A stretch of 64,000 nucleotides of DNA. Origin: Lamellibrachia satsuma. Its lineage: Eukaryota > Annelida > Polychaeta > Sabellida > Siboglinidae. The notes beneath the pieces are model-generated. The model made no database searches, had not been told where the DNA came from, and saw only the letters and a list, made by a program, of their open reading frames with translations. How positions within the stretch are numbered: the stretch's first letter is position 1; every line of letters begins with the position of its first letter. Below are positions 27,771-38,935 of the stretch, one piece after another. Both the position numbers and the translations under genes were made by a program. Location: assembly GCA_033239005.1 (NCBI GenBank), contig BSQZ01000069.1:2836001-2900000 (forward strand). The letters are read 5' to 3'.

Positions 27771-28920
27771 TTGGTAGCAGTTGTTGCTCTATAGTTGGTC
27801 AGCTGTTGTTGCTCTATTGTTGGTAGCTGTAGTTGCTCTATGTTAGTTGTTGTTGTATTGTTGGTAGCTGTTGTTGCTGTATAGTCGGTCAGCTGTTGTT
27901 GTTCTATAGTTTGGTAGCTGGTGTTGCTCAATGTTGGTAGTTGTTGTTGCTCTATTGTTGGTAGCTGTTGTTGCTCTGTAGTTGGTCAGCTGTTGTTGCT
28001 CTATTGTTGGTAGCTGGTGTTGCTCTATAGTTGGTAGCTGTTGTTGCTCTATGTTAGTAGATGTTGTTGCTCTGTTGTTGGTAGCTGTTGTTGCTTTATT
28101 TTTGGTAGATGTGGTTTCTCTATAGTTGGTAACTGTTGTTTTTATACAGTTGCCCTGTAGCTTGCTATGGCTGATGTCATTGGTTCATCCTGTGGGGCAA
28201 AGCGCACCCACTTTGGGGCAAAGCACACGTCCTGTGGGACAAAGCGCACCTCCTGTGGGGCAAAACGCCCCTCCTGTGGGGCAGAGCGCACCTCCTGTTG
28301 TTGTTTCTCTATAGTCGGTCAGCTGTTGTTGCTCTATAGTTGGTAGTTGTTGTTATTCTATGGTTGGTATATGTTGTTGTTCTATTGTTGATAACTGTTG
28401 TTGCTCTACAGTTGGTAGCTGTTGTTACTCTATGGATGATAGCTGTTGCTGCTCTATTGTTGGTAAGGGTTGTTGCTCTATATTTGGTAGCTGTTGTTGC
28501 TCTATATTGGTAGCTATTGTTGCTCTGTTGTTGGTAGCTGTTGTTGTTCTACAGTTATTGCTCTATAGTAGGTAGCTGTTGTTGCTTTTTATTTGGTAGC
28601 TGTTGTTGTTCTATAGTTGGTAGCTGTTGTTGCTCTATAGTTGGTAGCTGTTGTTGCTTAATGGTTGGTAGCTATTTTTGTTCTATAGTTGGTAACAGTT
28701 GTTTTTGTATAGTTGCCCTGTAGCTTGCTATGGCTGGTGCCATTGTTTCATCCTGTGAGGCAAAGCTCACCCACGTTGGGGCAAATCACACCTCCTGTGG
28801 GGCAAAGCACACCTCCTGTGGGGCAAAGCGCAGCTCGTGTGGGGCAAAGCACACCTCCTGTGGGGCAAAGCACACCTCCTGTGGGGCAAAGCGCAGCTCG
28901 TGTGGGGCAAAGCGCACTGT
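27771..28920. repeat. Composite minisatellite, two tandem blocks each of two unit types
   Basis: Each block has many copies of a roughly 24-bp unit (TTGTTGCTCTATAGTTGGTA plus GCTG), then a linker (GTTGCCCTGTAGCTTGCTAT), then a roughly 21-bp unit (TGTGGGGCAAAGCGCACCTC). Block 1 is 27771-28300 and block 2 is 28310-28920. Matching linkers at about 28150 and 28710 show that the compound block was duplicated as a whole. Confidence 0.9.
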
Positions 28921-29600
28921 AAATCACAACTGGAGTGGTTGTTTAAGAAATTAATCGGTTTAATACGTGTACGGCATTTTGACATTTTGCGTAATGTGCC
29001 ACCAACGTATGTCATTTGACTAATACACAGTTCGGATCGTGCGCTGGCTATCTAACTGATTCATAATGATTGTATGAACATTACCTCAACCGATATGAAT
29101 GTTTCAGAGTGGGATTGCAGTAGAGTTTGCAGATCGATGTGCATTAATATGTTCGAATTTCCAATAAATAAAATAAAGATTCTTTGATTCGCCAGTTTCT
29201 AACTTACGCCAAATCGTGTTTGTTTTTAAATGGGTGCGCTTTGCCCCACCCAACCCTAATTGATCCGTATCTGATAAAGGCGTGAAACCTTTGTTAGATT
29301 CCAGCTGAGCTAATGATTTGATTGTCTATTTGCCATTTGATGCTATTTTTGGGGATGCCAATTGATAACAATAATGCTTCTTGCATATATGTAACATTTG
29401 TTTTACTGAGAACTGAGCAGCAATTTGGGCTGTTCTCACCTGACCTTTTTGTTTTTGTTTCAAACTATGTTACGTTACTCAATTGCCTGTTGCAATGACG
29501 CAGTTAGTCGTAAACTACAACGATGTTGCCCAACCAATCTTTATTCCACTTCCCAACTGTTCATTTTGAATGTATTATTGAGACAGTGGCGATATACTGA
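28921..29600. other. No clear gene
   Basis: About 29085-29130 resembles the family-B LINE block ADMKVSEQCGIA (reads TDMNVSEWDCS). A lone GGGTGCGCTTTGCCCCACCC near 29230 is a reversed copy of the minisatellite unit just upstream. The rest is unassigned. Confidence 0.35.
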
Positions 29601-29935
29601 GTGGCGCCATTGTTCGGGAGTTTGCGTGCATGCAATAGTCGTTACCCGGAACGTCATGTTTTGCTTTCTCGCTAGAGGGCGTCCGTTTGTAAACGCAGTG
29701 CATCGCGGGATTGAATGTCGACAGAAATACAACTTGAACTTCAAATTAAAAAGTCGGAAATAACGCTTACTAATGCTAAACAGTAATCACAGCGCTAGCA
29801 TCGGAAAAAATCGGCTGATCTGACGTTTGAATAAAGTTCTGCGAACGTGACTTACCATGTGTTGGCATAGATACGCGATTAGTTCGTCGCTTATGAAAAG
29901 ATTAGCGCGAATTACGTGTTGTGCTTCCGTCGAAA

Positions 29936-30154
29936 ATGTCACGCGATCTCACCTTTATGTTATCTTATGCACAAGAGGCGGCACGGGTTATTCCAGGTAG
30001 CCTCCATTATGCACCAGAGGCACCACGGGTTATTCCTGGTAGCCTCCATTATGCACCAGAGGCGCCACGGGTTATTCCCGGTAGCCTCCATTGTGACGAC
30101 CATAGTGCTTTGGTTGGACATCGCAATGCATTGATTATTAAAGATATAACGTAA
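29936..30154 (+). CDS. Small ORF with three 14-residue repeats, unknown
   Basis: A 72-residue frame starts at ATG 29936 (A at -3) and ends at TAA 30152-30154. It reads MSRDLTFMLSYAQEAARVIP, then the repeat SLHYAPEAPRVIPG twice, then CDDHSALVGHRNALIIKDIT. The repeat is 42 bp (TATGC at 29966, 30008, 30050). Differences between copies include synonymous third-base changes (CCA/CCT/CCC; GCG/GCA/GCG), which favour coding, but only a few sites vary. The 300 bp upstream is less AT-rich than the surroundings and could hold a promoter. I recognise no family. It could be a first exon. Confidence 0.4.
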   Translation: MSRDLTFMLSYAQEAARVIPGSLHYAPEAPRVIPGSLHYAPEAPRVIPGSLHCDDHSALVGHRNALIIKDIT

Positions 30155-30489
30155 TATGTATTAATATTAGCAGCTAAAGTTATATTGTATTGTATTGAGA
30201 CAACCAATATAAACCAACAAAATGTTGTGGTTTTGTTGGTGTTGTCCAAATATGCGCTTTCAAAAGTCGCCCGTGAAACCTATTTACCATTGTTTATTTA
30301 TTTCCGTTTAGACTGCATTTGCATTACATTAGTTGTAATGTCTGAATAACTGCTTTATTTAATGGGCTTGTAAACATAATGTTTATTGCGGGTATACGGC
30401 GATTTATCAAATAAACGTATTATTGCTATGATTATCATTGTTATAACACGTCATAGAAAAAGCTAGAAACGGTGACAAAATTCAGCCAC

Positions 30490-30700
30490 GTCTCTCGTCT
30501 CTCTTTACATAAAATTTGTATTCGTTTCCCACATCGTGTCGCGGTCTAAGCAATCAAAGGTTTTGTCAAAGTCTATTACAAATAATGCAAACATGAGCGT
30601 TCCTTTCCATGTTGACTCTGTATACAACACTATACCAATGAACCCTTCCTGCCCCCTTGAATATGCACACATTTCCCAGTTTTTTTCTCAGGTGTCAATG
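30490..30700 (-). mobile_element. LINE reverse-transcriptase fragment (RTE-like)
   Basis: The minus strand reads GQEGFIGIVLYTESTWKG then LFVIDFDKTFDCLDRDTMW. It matches the reverse-transcriptase block 'FIDFEKAFDSLDRDVLW' preceded by the QxGFR region. Only about 70 codons remain. Confidence 0.7.
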
Positions 30701-30749
30701 GGTAGATGAGTAATTGAATAGCGTCCAACTTCCTCTTACACGTTAAACC

Positions 30750-33350
30750 TGGCCGTATCAAACGTTTCAAAGTGAAACAAATAACACCACACGATTATTA
30801 ATATTAATTAATAATTAATATATACCATGCACAGTTTAACGCAACCGATATGGCGATATTAAATCTAATATGAATATTATTTACTTGGTCTCCAATTAAT
30901 TTTTTTCGGACGTACAAAACATACAAGACCATTATGTTTTGCCTTGAAAAAGTTGGGTGCCCGGCTTCCCAAAAAACTGGTGGCAGGATTTATGGTTATC
31001 CAAATGTCTGCAGGAAACACGAACGTACGTTTAAATATGTAACATATTTCACAAATTCGTGTTTTAGCAAATTCATGCATCACCCATTGTCTTTAACATT
31101 TTATGATTTCTAGTTTGAACTTGTACGATCTTGTCGAACACCTTCACACCACCAGGTGAAAACCTGCAGTGCTTCACGACAACGTTTAACTCATCGCATC
31201 CTGCAACGGTCTAATTTGGGTTATTGGCCTGCATCAATGGAGCCACGCCATTCGTATTCCCGGCCAAATTCACAATACTATTGTATTAGTTGTGCATCGT
31301 TCAGAAGTAAAAGCCGAGATGTTCGACCTCTTCGGCGATGACTGCGTATGTTACTATGAAGAAACACAAAAGAAACTCCAAGAATTCCTCACTGATCTTC
31401 TGCTTTTTAGTCCAGTAGAAATTTGTGTCTTAAAATTACTAGTAGGGTTTCCTGGACCAGAAAAATTGCAACCAAAATAAAAGGAATTATATGTGTACCT
31501 TGTCTTTACACCAATATTTCCTTTCATTGGCTGTACACACATGTATGAGCGCACACTGCGCGTACGTGGTATGGAAAGCCAATCATGACGTTGTTAACCA
31601 TTTTGTTGCTAAGGCCTAAATATTGGTTGTCAAATGATATATTATTGAGAAATCCATAGTTAGTAAGGTACATGGTTAACTTTTACCTCTATGTCTGACT
31701 AATTAAATGTATTAAAATAATTACATTGATAAAGAAAATGTCAGGAATATAGTGCAGATACAGATATTACAAAGAGTGCACAAGCCAGATAAGCAAAATG
31801 TTGCCAATCGGTACCAGTTTTGGGGACAAATTCTAATATGCATGTTGTTTTTTTGCATAATATCCCTAGTTAATATTTCTGTATGATAGAGTTGTACAAG
31901 TGGTAGCTCAGTCACAGTAGCAAAAACATAAAGTAATATGGCTAAATAGTTACAACGTTATGTTCATTTATATATTTGTTTGTCAAAATAAGCATTCGCA
32001 ACCTTACAGTATGGAGTAGTGTTTTGGCTAGGACATAAAAAATCCACCTACAGAGAGATAAGAAATGGCTAAAGAAAACTAGGCATAAGACAAGTTGGTG
32101 TCACAATAACAAACAACCCATTGTAACATGGTTAATGGGATACAACGTTATGTTAATATGTATTTGTTTGACAAAATAAGCACTGGTGGTATTTATCGTA
32201 TGATAATTAACTTGACTCCAATTAAACTCATTTATTCATTTTTAAAGTAGTGTATTACACTCACAATAACAAACGTATTGACCAATAAATGAAGCATTTA
32301 CAAATATGATGAACGATGATGATGAACGCAAAAACAAATCGGAGCCACAACATTGGACCAAAACACCCCAAATCAAGGATTGGGGAAAAAATCAACGTTC
32401 CCAAGGGTTGCATTTGGTTGCATTTTTTTAAGGGAACTTTGGGCACAGCTTCTATCAGGACAAAGCTTGTTTTATGTTCTTTGTTTTATATGTAATAGGC
32501 CTCGTCAGCGCATTTGAATACAACCACCTATCGTCTTTCGGACGATCATGCGCTGAATATGCTTCTTGATGATAAACGTAATTTCTTTCTGTTTTAATTT
32601 TGCTGACTACATGGCATTGTTGTTTTGTATCGCCAAATGCGTCTCCAGAACCACTTCCCCGTGATTATCACCTGTGTCTAGATGAGTGGCGTCGTGACGG
32701 TGGCTTCTCAGTGTAATGTTCTACATTTCATAGAGAATAATCATCTTTACCATGGGTTGCAGATTAAGGCGATTGTTTCGCACATAGTTTTGGAAATTCA
32801 CTAAACAAATTCACTGACAACAAGAATCAATTTACTTTTATTAATGGGTACTAAGTGATAAGGCAGGATTGGATGAGCTAATCAGAATGACTGGTGGACA
32901 AATTACTGGTGGCAATGCCCCTAGTTTGTGTGTTAGAAATGTCTCCATCTGAGAAAGAAATGCAGGAATATGATTAATAATTATGACTTTATTAAAAAAA
33001 TCTCGCCAAGATTAAGGGGGTTCCCGGGCACCTGACGCACACCCTTTGTATCCGCTCATTGTCAGTGGACGCAAAACGTGACGTCATAGTTGTATATGGC
33101 TCAAGTCCAGTTTCAGTAGCAGCGATATTGTGAGGGATCACATAAAAATAATCTTGGCTAAGTGCACGCATCTCAAGACCTCCTTAAAAGCCTGCTCCTG
33201 ACACCCGGGGGTTCGCGACGCACGTTTAGTATGTATCATTGCGTAGCTCACTGTCTGATTGATACCCTGACAACGACACCAAATACAACGTATCAATACA
33301 AACACAATACAACTGAGCCAAAATTCAACATATTAAATGTCAGCCATGAT
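30750..33350. other. No recognisable gene
   Basis: AT-rich. A diverged direct duplication is seen (GTTACAACGTTATGTTCAT at about 31950; GATACAACGTTATGTTAAT at about 32135). An open frame at 31292-31480 (RSEVKAEMFDLFGDDC) has no recognisable domain. Confidence 0.35.
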
Positions 33351-33629
33351 TATATACAATTTCTACTAGGACCTAATTGGGAGAGTTTGTTCGGTATTCT
33401 CCATGGACCCACAGAAGACCTAAGAGGACCTAATTGGGAACATCCGGTCTGTGTTCTCCGTGGTAACAAAACATTCGAACAGACGACGCCGTGCGAACAG
33501 CAGGCATATCCGGTTTGAATTATCAGCCGGCAGCGGTAATTCTTAAATGTTACTTGTGAACTCGTTAATGGCACGAGTTGCTGGCTCCATCGACTGGACA
33601 TCCTGGTTTACACTCACACGCCCAATATA

Positions 33630-33966
33630 ATGAACGCATGCACGCACTCACGCACAAACACGCACGTACGCACGCACACACATATGCACACATAAACGCG
33701 CATATAACCTCTCTCACTCACACACACACGCACGCACGCACGCACGCACATACGCACACACATACACAGACATACACACAAACACACACACACATACATA
33801 TATACATACACTAAACACATATGGGATATTGGTTTGTTTTATGGGCAGTTCTGATGCATTAAGAGAAGAGAGGGAGAGAGGGGAAGGCAGAGAGGGAGAG
33901 GGGGAGGCAGAGAGGGAGAGGGGGAGGCAGAGAGGGAGAGAGGGGAAGGCAGAGAGGGAGAGGGGG

Positions 33967-34015
<49 letters not shown>
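33630..34015. repeat. Low-complexity CA/GCAC tract then purine-rich GGGAGA tract
   Basis: 33630-33815 holds interrupted CACA, ACGC and ACAT repeats. 33866-34015 is a polypurine strand with a unit of about 24-34 bp (GAGGCAGAGAGGGAGAGGGG) ending in (GA)n. Confidence 0.9.
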
Positions 34016-34017
<2 letters not shown>

Positions 34018-34019
34018 TT

Positions 34020-34811
34020 GTATAAAGCGTTATATACCCGGGACAAGCACGCTCATAGGCGCATGCAATAATTAAAACAACAATTATAATAATAATAAAA
34101 GTAAATTATGATAAGTTGTCGGTCATCATCGCCACAGAAAAATGGAACTAATTCGTAGTGTGTTGAAATGGACTGAGTTAAGTGCGGTGATTGTCTGAAG
34201 AAAATGCAGGGGAATGTAGCTCTGTTACATAGTGCCGTAATGAAATGACACCTTATCCCAAGAGTACTTTCCTAACATGAAACTCTGGGGCGTTATTAAT
34301 AGAAGAAACCATCATAGTACTAGGGAAAAGTCATGAACACGTGATGTGAAAGATAAACGCGTAGAGAAAGATATAGATAATCGCGCTTACCCAGGACGAA
34401 TAACCTTTAGCATTTTACGCTGTTTTGCAACTGCAAGATAGCCGATGTACGTAATGGTTAATTAAGTGGTCATAGCATGTCTTGTCTATATCTATCTCTG
34501 TGGATACACATTCCTTAATGATACTGTGTCCAATACATTTCTTTCCATATATGATTCCTCCAATATGGGCAGTGCCTGCCACTCGTCCTAGTTCGGCAGG
34601 CAACCATACTTAGATCTACACACGGCATTGCTGCGGTAGTTCTAGCGAGTCCACGTCACAATATTGTGTTGCACTACATAGAATAAAGCAAATCAAACGG
34701 ATATCATTTAAACAAATTGCCAATCTAACGTGTTATCGCTGCATTCTTCCCGTCCGTCTGTGCATATTTCCTAACAAGCAAATAATGATCTAATCATGAT
34801 GCAATCCCTTA
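34020..34811. other. No recognisable gene
   Basis: Nothing identified between the purine tract and the hAT-type element. Confidence 0.4.
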
Positions 34812-34819
34812 GAAAATAG

Positions 34820-35818
34820 CAGGCTTGTTAACAAATGCATTAGAATGGTGAGCATTTGAATGCACATTCAAATACATTCATACAAGTTTAAATGCATTTG
34901 TATTTGCGTTTGAATGCCTACCTTAAACATTTGCATTTTAATGCGATCCACGAACATTTGATTTGTTAAATGCCCAATCAAACGTACAATCAAATGCATG
35001 CATAATATGTAATTGTTAGATTCACTTTCACAAGTTCACATGTAATTGGAAAAAGTGCTCTGTAGTGAGCATTACCCTCAACAGATTTTGAAATCATTGT
35101 CTGACTTGTGAATCCACTTTCACAATGTGCTATTTGAAAAAGTGTTCTGCAGGTCAACTGGTCAGTGCCTGAGCTGTTTTTCATACTACGTGAACAGACC
35201 AACTGGTGTACAGGTTGATGGCTTCATAGATTACCTATTCATTGAAACAAATCAAACAATGCAGACAAATGACTCCCCTGTGTTGTTTTGGCACTGTTGG
35301 GGTGGCAGCTCATTGGGGCAGCTGTAATTATCCACAAGTTTATCTTCCCGGTGACCCCACCAGTGGACAGTCTATTGTCTTGGGTTTCCCTTTCATTCTG
35401 GCCTATCTGAATGAGCCTTTCATTCCCTGCCATGGTTCCCAGTAAACTGTCAATTGTCTATTCCTCCCTCCCATTTCCACCACCTCTGCAGGCCTGGAAC
35501 TGTGTGACTCAGTGTATGACTTTACACACACACACATGTTCCTGTAATGGGACTAGTATGTAGTTGTACTTAGTGGTTACTATAATGTATTATTGTACTT
35601 ATTAAATATGTGTATACATTACGTTGTTTTTTCTCCAAATAAAACAAATCGTTAATATAAAGCCAAAACATTTTTAATTAATTCAATTCACAATGTGTAA
35701 CCAAAACATTTGCATTTGAATGCGTTCCAGGAAAATGGCATTTGAATTCACATTTGCATCAAGTGAAACATTTCCATTTGCATTCAAATGCGTTGACATG
35801 CATTTGTTAACAAGCCTG
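34820..35818. mobile_element. Complete non-autonomous hAT-type DNA transposon (999 bp)
   Basis: The left terminus CAGGCTTGTTAACAAATGCA (plus T; 34820-34840) and the right terminus (35798-35818) are perfect 21-bp inverted repeats. They are flanked on both sides by the same 8 bp, GAAAATAG (34812-34819 and 35819-35826). An 8-bp target duplication and CAGG termini are hallmarks of hAT elements. The subterminal 150 bp at each end is packed with CATTTGAATG/CATTCAAATG motifs in both orientations, plausible transposase-binding sites. No transposase frame is present, so it would need a helper in trans. Perfect ends and duplication suggest a fairly recent insertion. Confidence 0.93.
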
Positions 35819-35829
35819 GAAAATAGTGC

Positions 35830-36527
35830 GACGCAAATATTTTCATATTGACCGTCGCCATTGTATTCCAATACTAAGACAATGGAAACACAGTTGTATC
35901 CAACATATCAGGGACAAAAACTTCAGTAGACGACACCAGAGACACGCCGTGAATGAGGCATTGACGTCATAATTCTCAGAGATGACAAACTGTGCGAGAG
36001 TCGTTGTTCTACTCTTTATCCTTGGGATGAGGCTGGCACTTATACCGGTCGTCGATTACTGTTTAATTTTTCTCCATACGCTCCATTATTATGTTGTTGT
36101 ATAGGGCCGGGTGTTTCTGGTGTTCAAACTATTTTGTTAGCTATTCAATACTCACTTTTCTATTTGGCTCACTTTAAATGAATGTCATTTAAATCTAACT
36201 TTATATGCGTTTTTGTTGTTAAATTAAATTACACAGTTTTCCGACTTACAAAACCCACAAGTTCAAATGTCTTATTTCTGAGTAGCACTGTGCTATATTT
36301 CTTTTTCTTATTTTCACTTATCATTTCGTCCGGTGTGTTTTTTTGTTAATTATCCAGATGTGTCAACACCCGTGCCCCGTCGTTTTTGTTCAACATTCAC
36401 GAATACTTTAATTTCATTGGTGAATAGTTCATGCGTTCCCATATAGAATAAAACAAAGGTATGATGTGCGTTGTCTGTAACTGTCCGGGATCAAATTGTC
36501 CCATTTCGGACAACTGTCGCAGCTATT
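35830..36527. other. No recognisable gene
   Basis: Nothing identified. Confidence 0.4.
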
Positions 36528-36799
36528 GTTGAATTTATGTGTTACCAGATGTCTACTTTTTCGTTGTCTGATGTCTCACGCTATGGTGTTGAATAATCCA
36601 TGGTATAACTAGCATCTTCTCGTACGGTAGCCTGATAGGTTGACGAATAAAACATAATATAATGTTGAATTTATGTGTTACCAGATATCTACTTTTTCGT
36701 TGTCTGATGTCTCACGCTATGGTGTTGAATAATCCATGGTAGAACTAGCATCTTCTCGTACGGTAGCCTGATAGGTTGACGAATAAAACATAATATAAT
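36528..36799. repeat. 136-bp direct tandem duplication
   Basis: GAATTTATGTGTTACCAGAT starts at 36531 and 36667. The two copies differ at only about two or three bases (GATGTC/GATATC, GGTATAAC/GGTAGAAC). No coding frame. Confidence 0.95.
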
Positions 36800-37289
36800 A
36801 TGTCAATTTCCGTCTTGTTAAAATGTTAGTTGTCAAAGGGCCTCATTGTCGACGGTTGAATTGCACCAGGATCCACGAATTTAAAACCCAAGGAGTGCTA
36901 ACTAATTAGGGCCTTGTTTGACCTAATCGTCAGTTACACAATTTCGCCTTATGTGCATCGTACCTTTCAATTAACAACGTTCACATGCATTTTTAAGATG
37001 TCGGTGTTGTTGCAGTCCAACAAACCACGAAGAACCCAACCAGGGAGACCATTGCATGTGGCAGCTGTACTTACTTACTTACTTACGTCACCACTCAGTG
37101 CGAAAAATAGACTACCCGTAAAGATGGGACAAGAAATGTAAAACGTGACGAGACCAAATTATGTAAGTATCAAGGTGATTAGTGAAGTCACATGTCCGAC
37201 AAATACGATGGGGTAATGCTTTGGCCACAAAAATCAATGCCTGCTGCCACAGATATATACAAATAGCTAAATGTGACCAGGAATAATGC

Positions 37290-37530
37290 CAGTGGATGTC
37301 TTTTTTGCACCATAGTTGTTGCGTAACTCCACTATATAACTTTCGCCATTTCGTGCTATCTATAGCTGCATTCGCAGCCATTTTCCAAGAATTCCATCCC
37401 ACTTGTTTTCTCTCTGCTCCCACAGTCCTTCTCCTATGTTGATTTCGGTCTTCCTTTCTCCCTTTTGCTATGTCTGTGTTGTTATTTCAATATCTTCTCA
37501 GTCTGCGGCCCATCCATCGACAATATTTAA
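37290..37530 (-). mobile_element. Possible RTE-like LINE C-terminus
   Basis: Minus strand reads RTVGAERKQVGWNSWKMAAN then AAIDSTKWRKLYSGVTQQLW. This is like the 'W...A.DR.KWR.L' ending of RTE-type polyproteins. Short and diverged. Confidence 0.4.
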
Positions 37531-37625
37531 AATGTTGTCTTGGTGCTATACTTGGTAGATTTCCATTATTGTTTGAGTGTTACAAATGCTCCCCTTGCGA
37601 ACAATAGCCTTCTCTTTATGGCATC

Positions 37626-37639
<14 letters not shown>

Positions 37640-37678
<39 letters not shown>

Positions 37679-38060
37679 TAAATGATGAGTAGCTTTTCGC
37701 AGTTCTCCGTATATCAGACAAAAGCGCACACAGTCTACATATGCTGCCATCTGTGGCGGAGATATCGTAATACATTGTTCCCTTTTTGATCCCCAGATGG
37801 CGCACGTGGAGCACTGCATTAGAAATAGAAAGACTACGTCATGGGAATATAATACTTTCTCAGTTATGACAGAAGACATGTTATGTTCCATAAAAACGTA
37901 CACATCAGTATACATGGACTATTATTATTATTATTATTGGTGGTGGTGGTGGTGGTGGTGGTGGTGGTGGTGGTGGTGGTGGTGGTTGTTGTGGTAGCAG
38001 TAGCGAATTGCAATTATCTGTAGCACCTTTCAATGATCCACGGCACTGAAAATAATAACG
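37640..38060 (+). repeat. Dispersed repeat E, copy 2
   Basis: Colinear with 15795-16300. It starts after an (AT)n tract (37630-37674) and has (TGG)n at 37939-37986 where copy 1 has (CGG)n. The 3' half is shorter by about 90 bp. It ends at CACGGCACTGAAAATAATAA. Confidence 0.85.
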
Positions 38061-38266
38061 CTTCAATGTCACTCCGTCTGCTGTTCCAAGACCGTCTTCT
38101 CTTCCCCTGATTTTTTCAATATAATGGAAAACAAATTCGTCAGATTCTGACATTTCCTCCAGAATATCTACACTCAATATGCACCCCGTCCTGTGGCGTT
38201 CAAAAAATTTGCCCAAAAGGATCAACAGTCGCTCGTGTTGGCTTAACGGGCTCCATCGACTACTAC
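38060..38266 (-). CDS. Possible minus-strand exon, unknown protein
   Basis: Reading the minus strand after an acceptor-like cactgtag (just above 38266), the frame gives SRWSPLSQHERLLILLGKFF, ERHRTGCILSVDILEEMSES, DEFVFHYIEKIRGREDGLG. Composition looks like a soluble helical protein rather than translated repeat. It then runs into dispersed repeat E. I recognise no family, found no partner exon, and see no clear donor. Confidence 0.25.
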
Positions 38267-38439
38267 AGTGTCTCAACTTTATCATAATACCCAGGAGATT
38301 GCAGGCACGTATCACAATATAGCGTTGCACAAATTAGGAGTAGACGTCCGCTGACAAAATGTGTAACAGTGGCGTATTGGGGGGGGGTTGGGCCATGTCG
38401 CCTTTGGCCTCCCGATTTTAAGATCCTAGATATACAACT

Positions 38440-38690
38440 GGTATAGCCGTTATAAAAATATACCACCGTATTCCATGGTTAATATCACGGTTTTTTTATA
38501 CATATAAACCATGGTAAAATACCATGGTGTTTTGAAACAGGTAAACCATGGTATACCATACATATACCACAATCAATTTATGAAAAAGCATGGTCCACCA
38601 TAGTTTACCACGTAATGTCATGCCATGGTATGCCATGTAATACCACGAAATACAATGGTACGCCACGTAATTCCATGGTGTATGTTCATA
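38440..38690. repeat. Palindrome-rich block with six CCATGG sites
   Basis: CCATGG occurs at 38473, 38509, 38522, 38546, 38623 and 38673, mostly as ACCATGGT(A), plus near-matches such as CATGGTCCACCATAG. Spacing is irregular, so it is not a simple tandem repeat. It lies about 250 bp upstream of the lectin signal-peptide exon. It may be a small interspersed element built on this motif. Confidence 0.7.
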
Positions 38691-38935
38691 AGGGAGAATC
38701 CCGGCGCTCTCTTCAAAACAGTAGGTACGAATGCTTTGTGAAACCGTACCTAACGTGAAACATACCCCCGTTGACTTCTGACCCAGAACGGCCCGGACCG
38801 GTAATCGGCGGTCATGTGTTGGCTATGCAACCATTGGTTGCCAGTAGGTGTCAATCACTGGCCTCCGACTACCGTGCAGCGCCGTTCCACAGCAGAGACA
38901 GAAGAACAGGGCCATTCCTCCGTGGTTTTTCCACC

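Noticed and set aside
38341..38362. CAGTGGCGTATTGGGGGG as a hAT-type terminus
   Set aside because: Resembles a transposon end, but I found no matching inverted end or target duplication.
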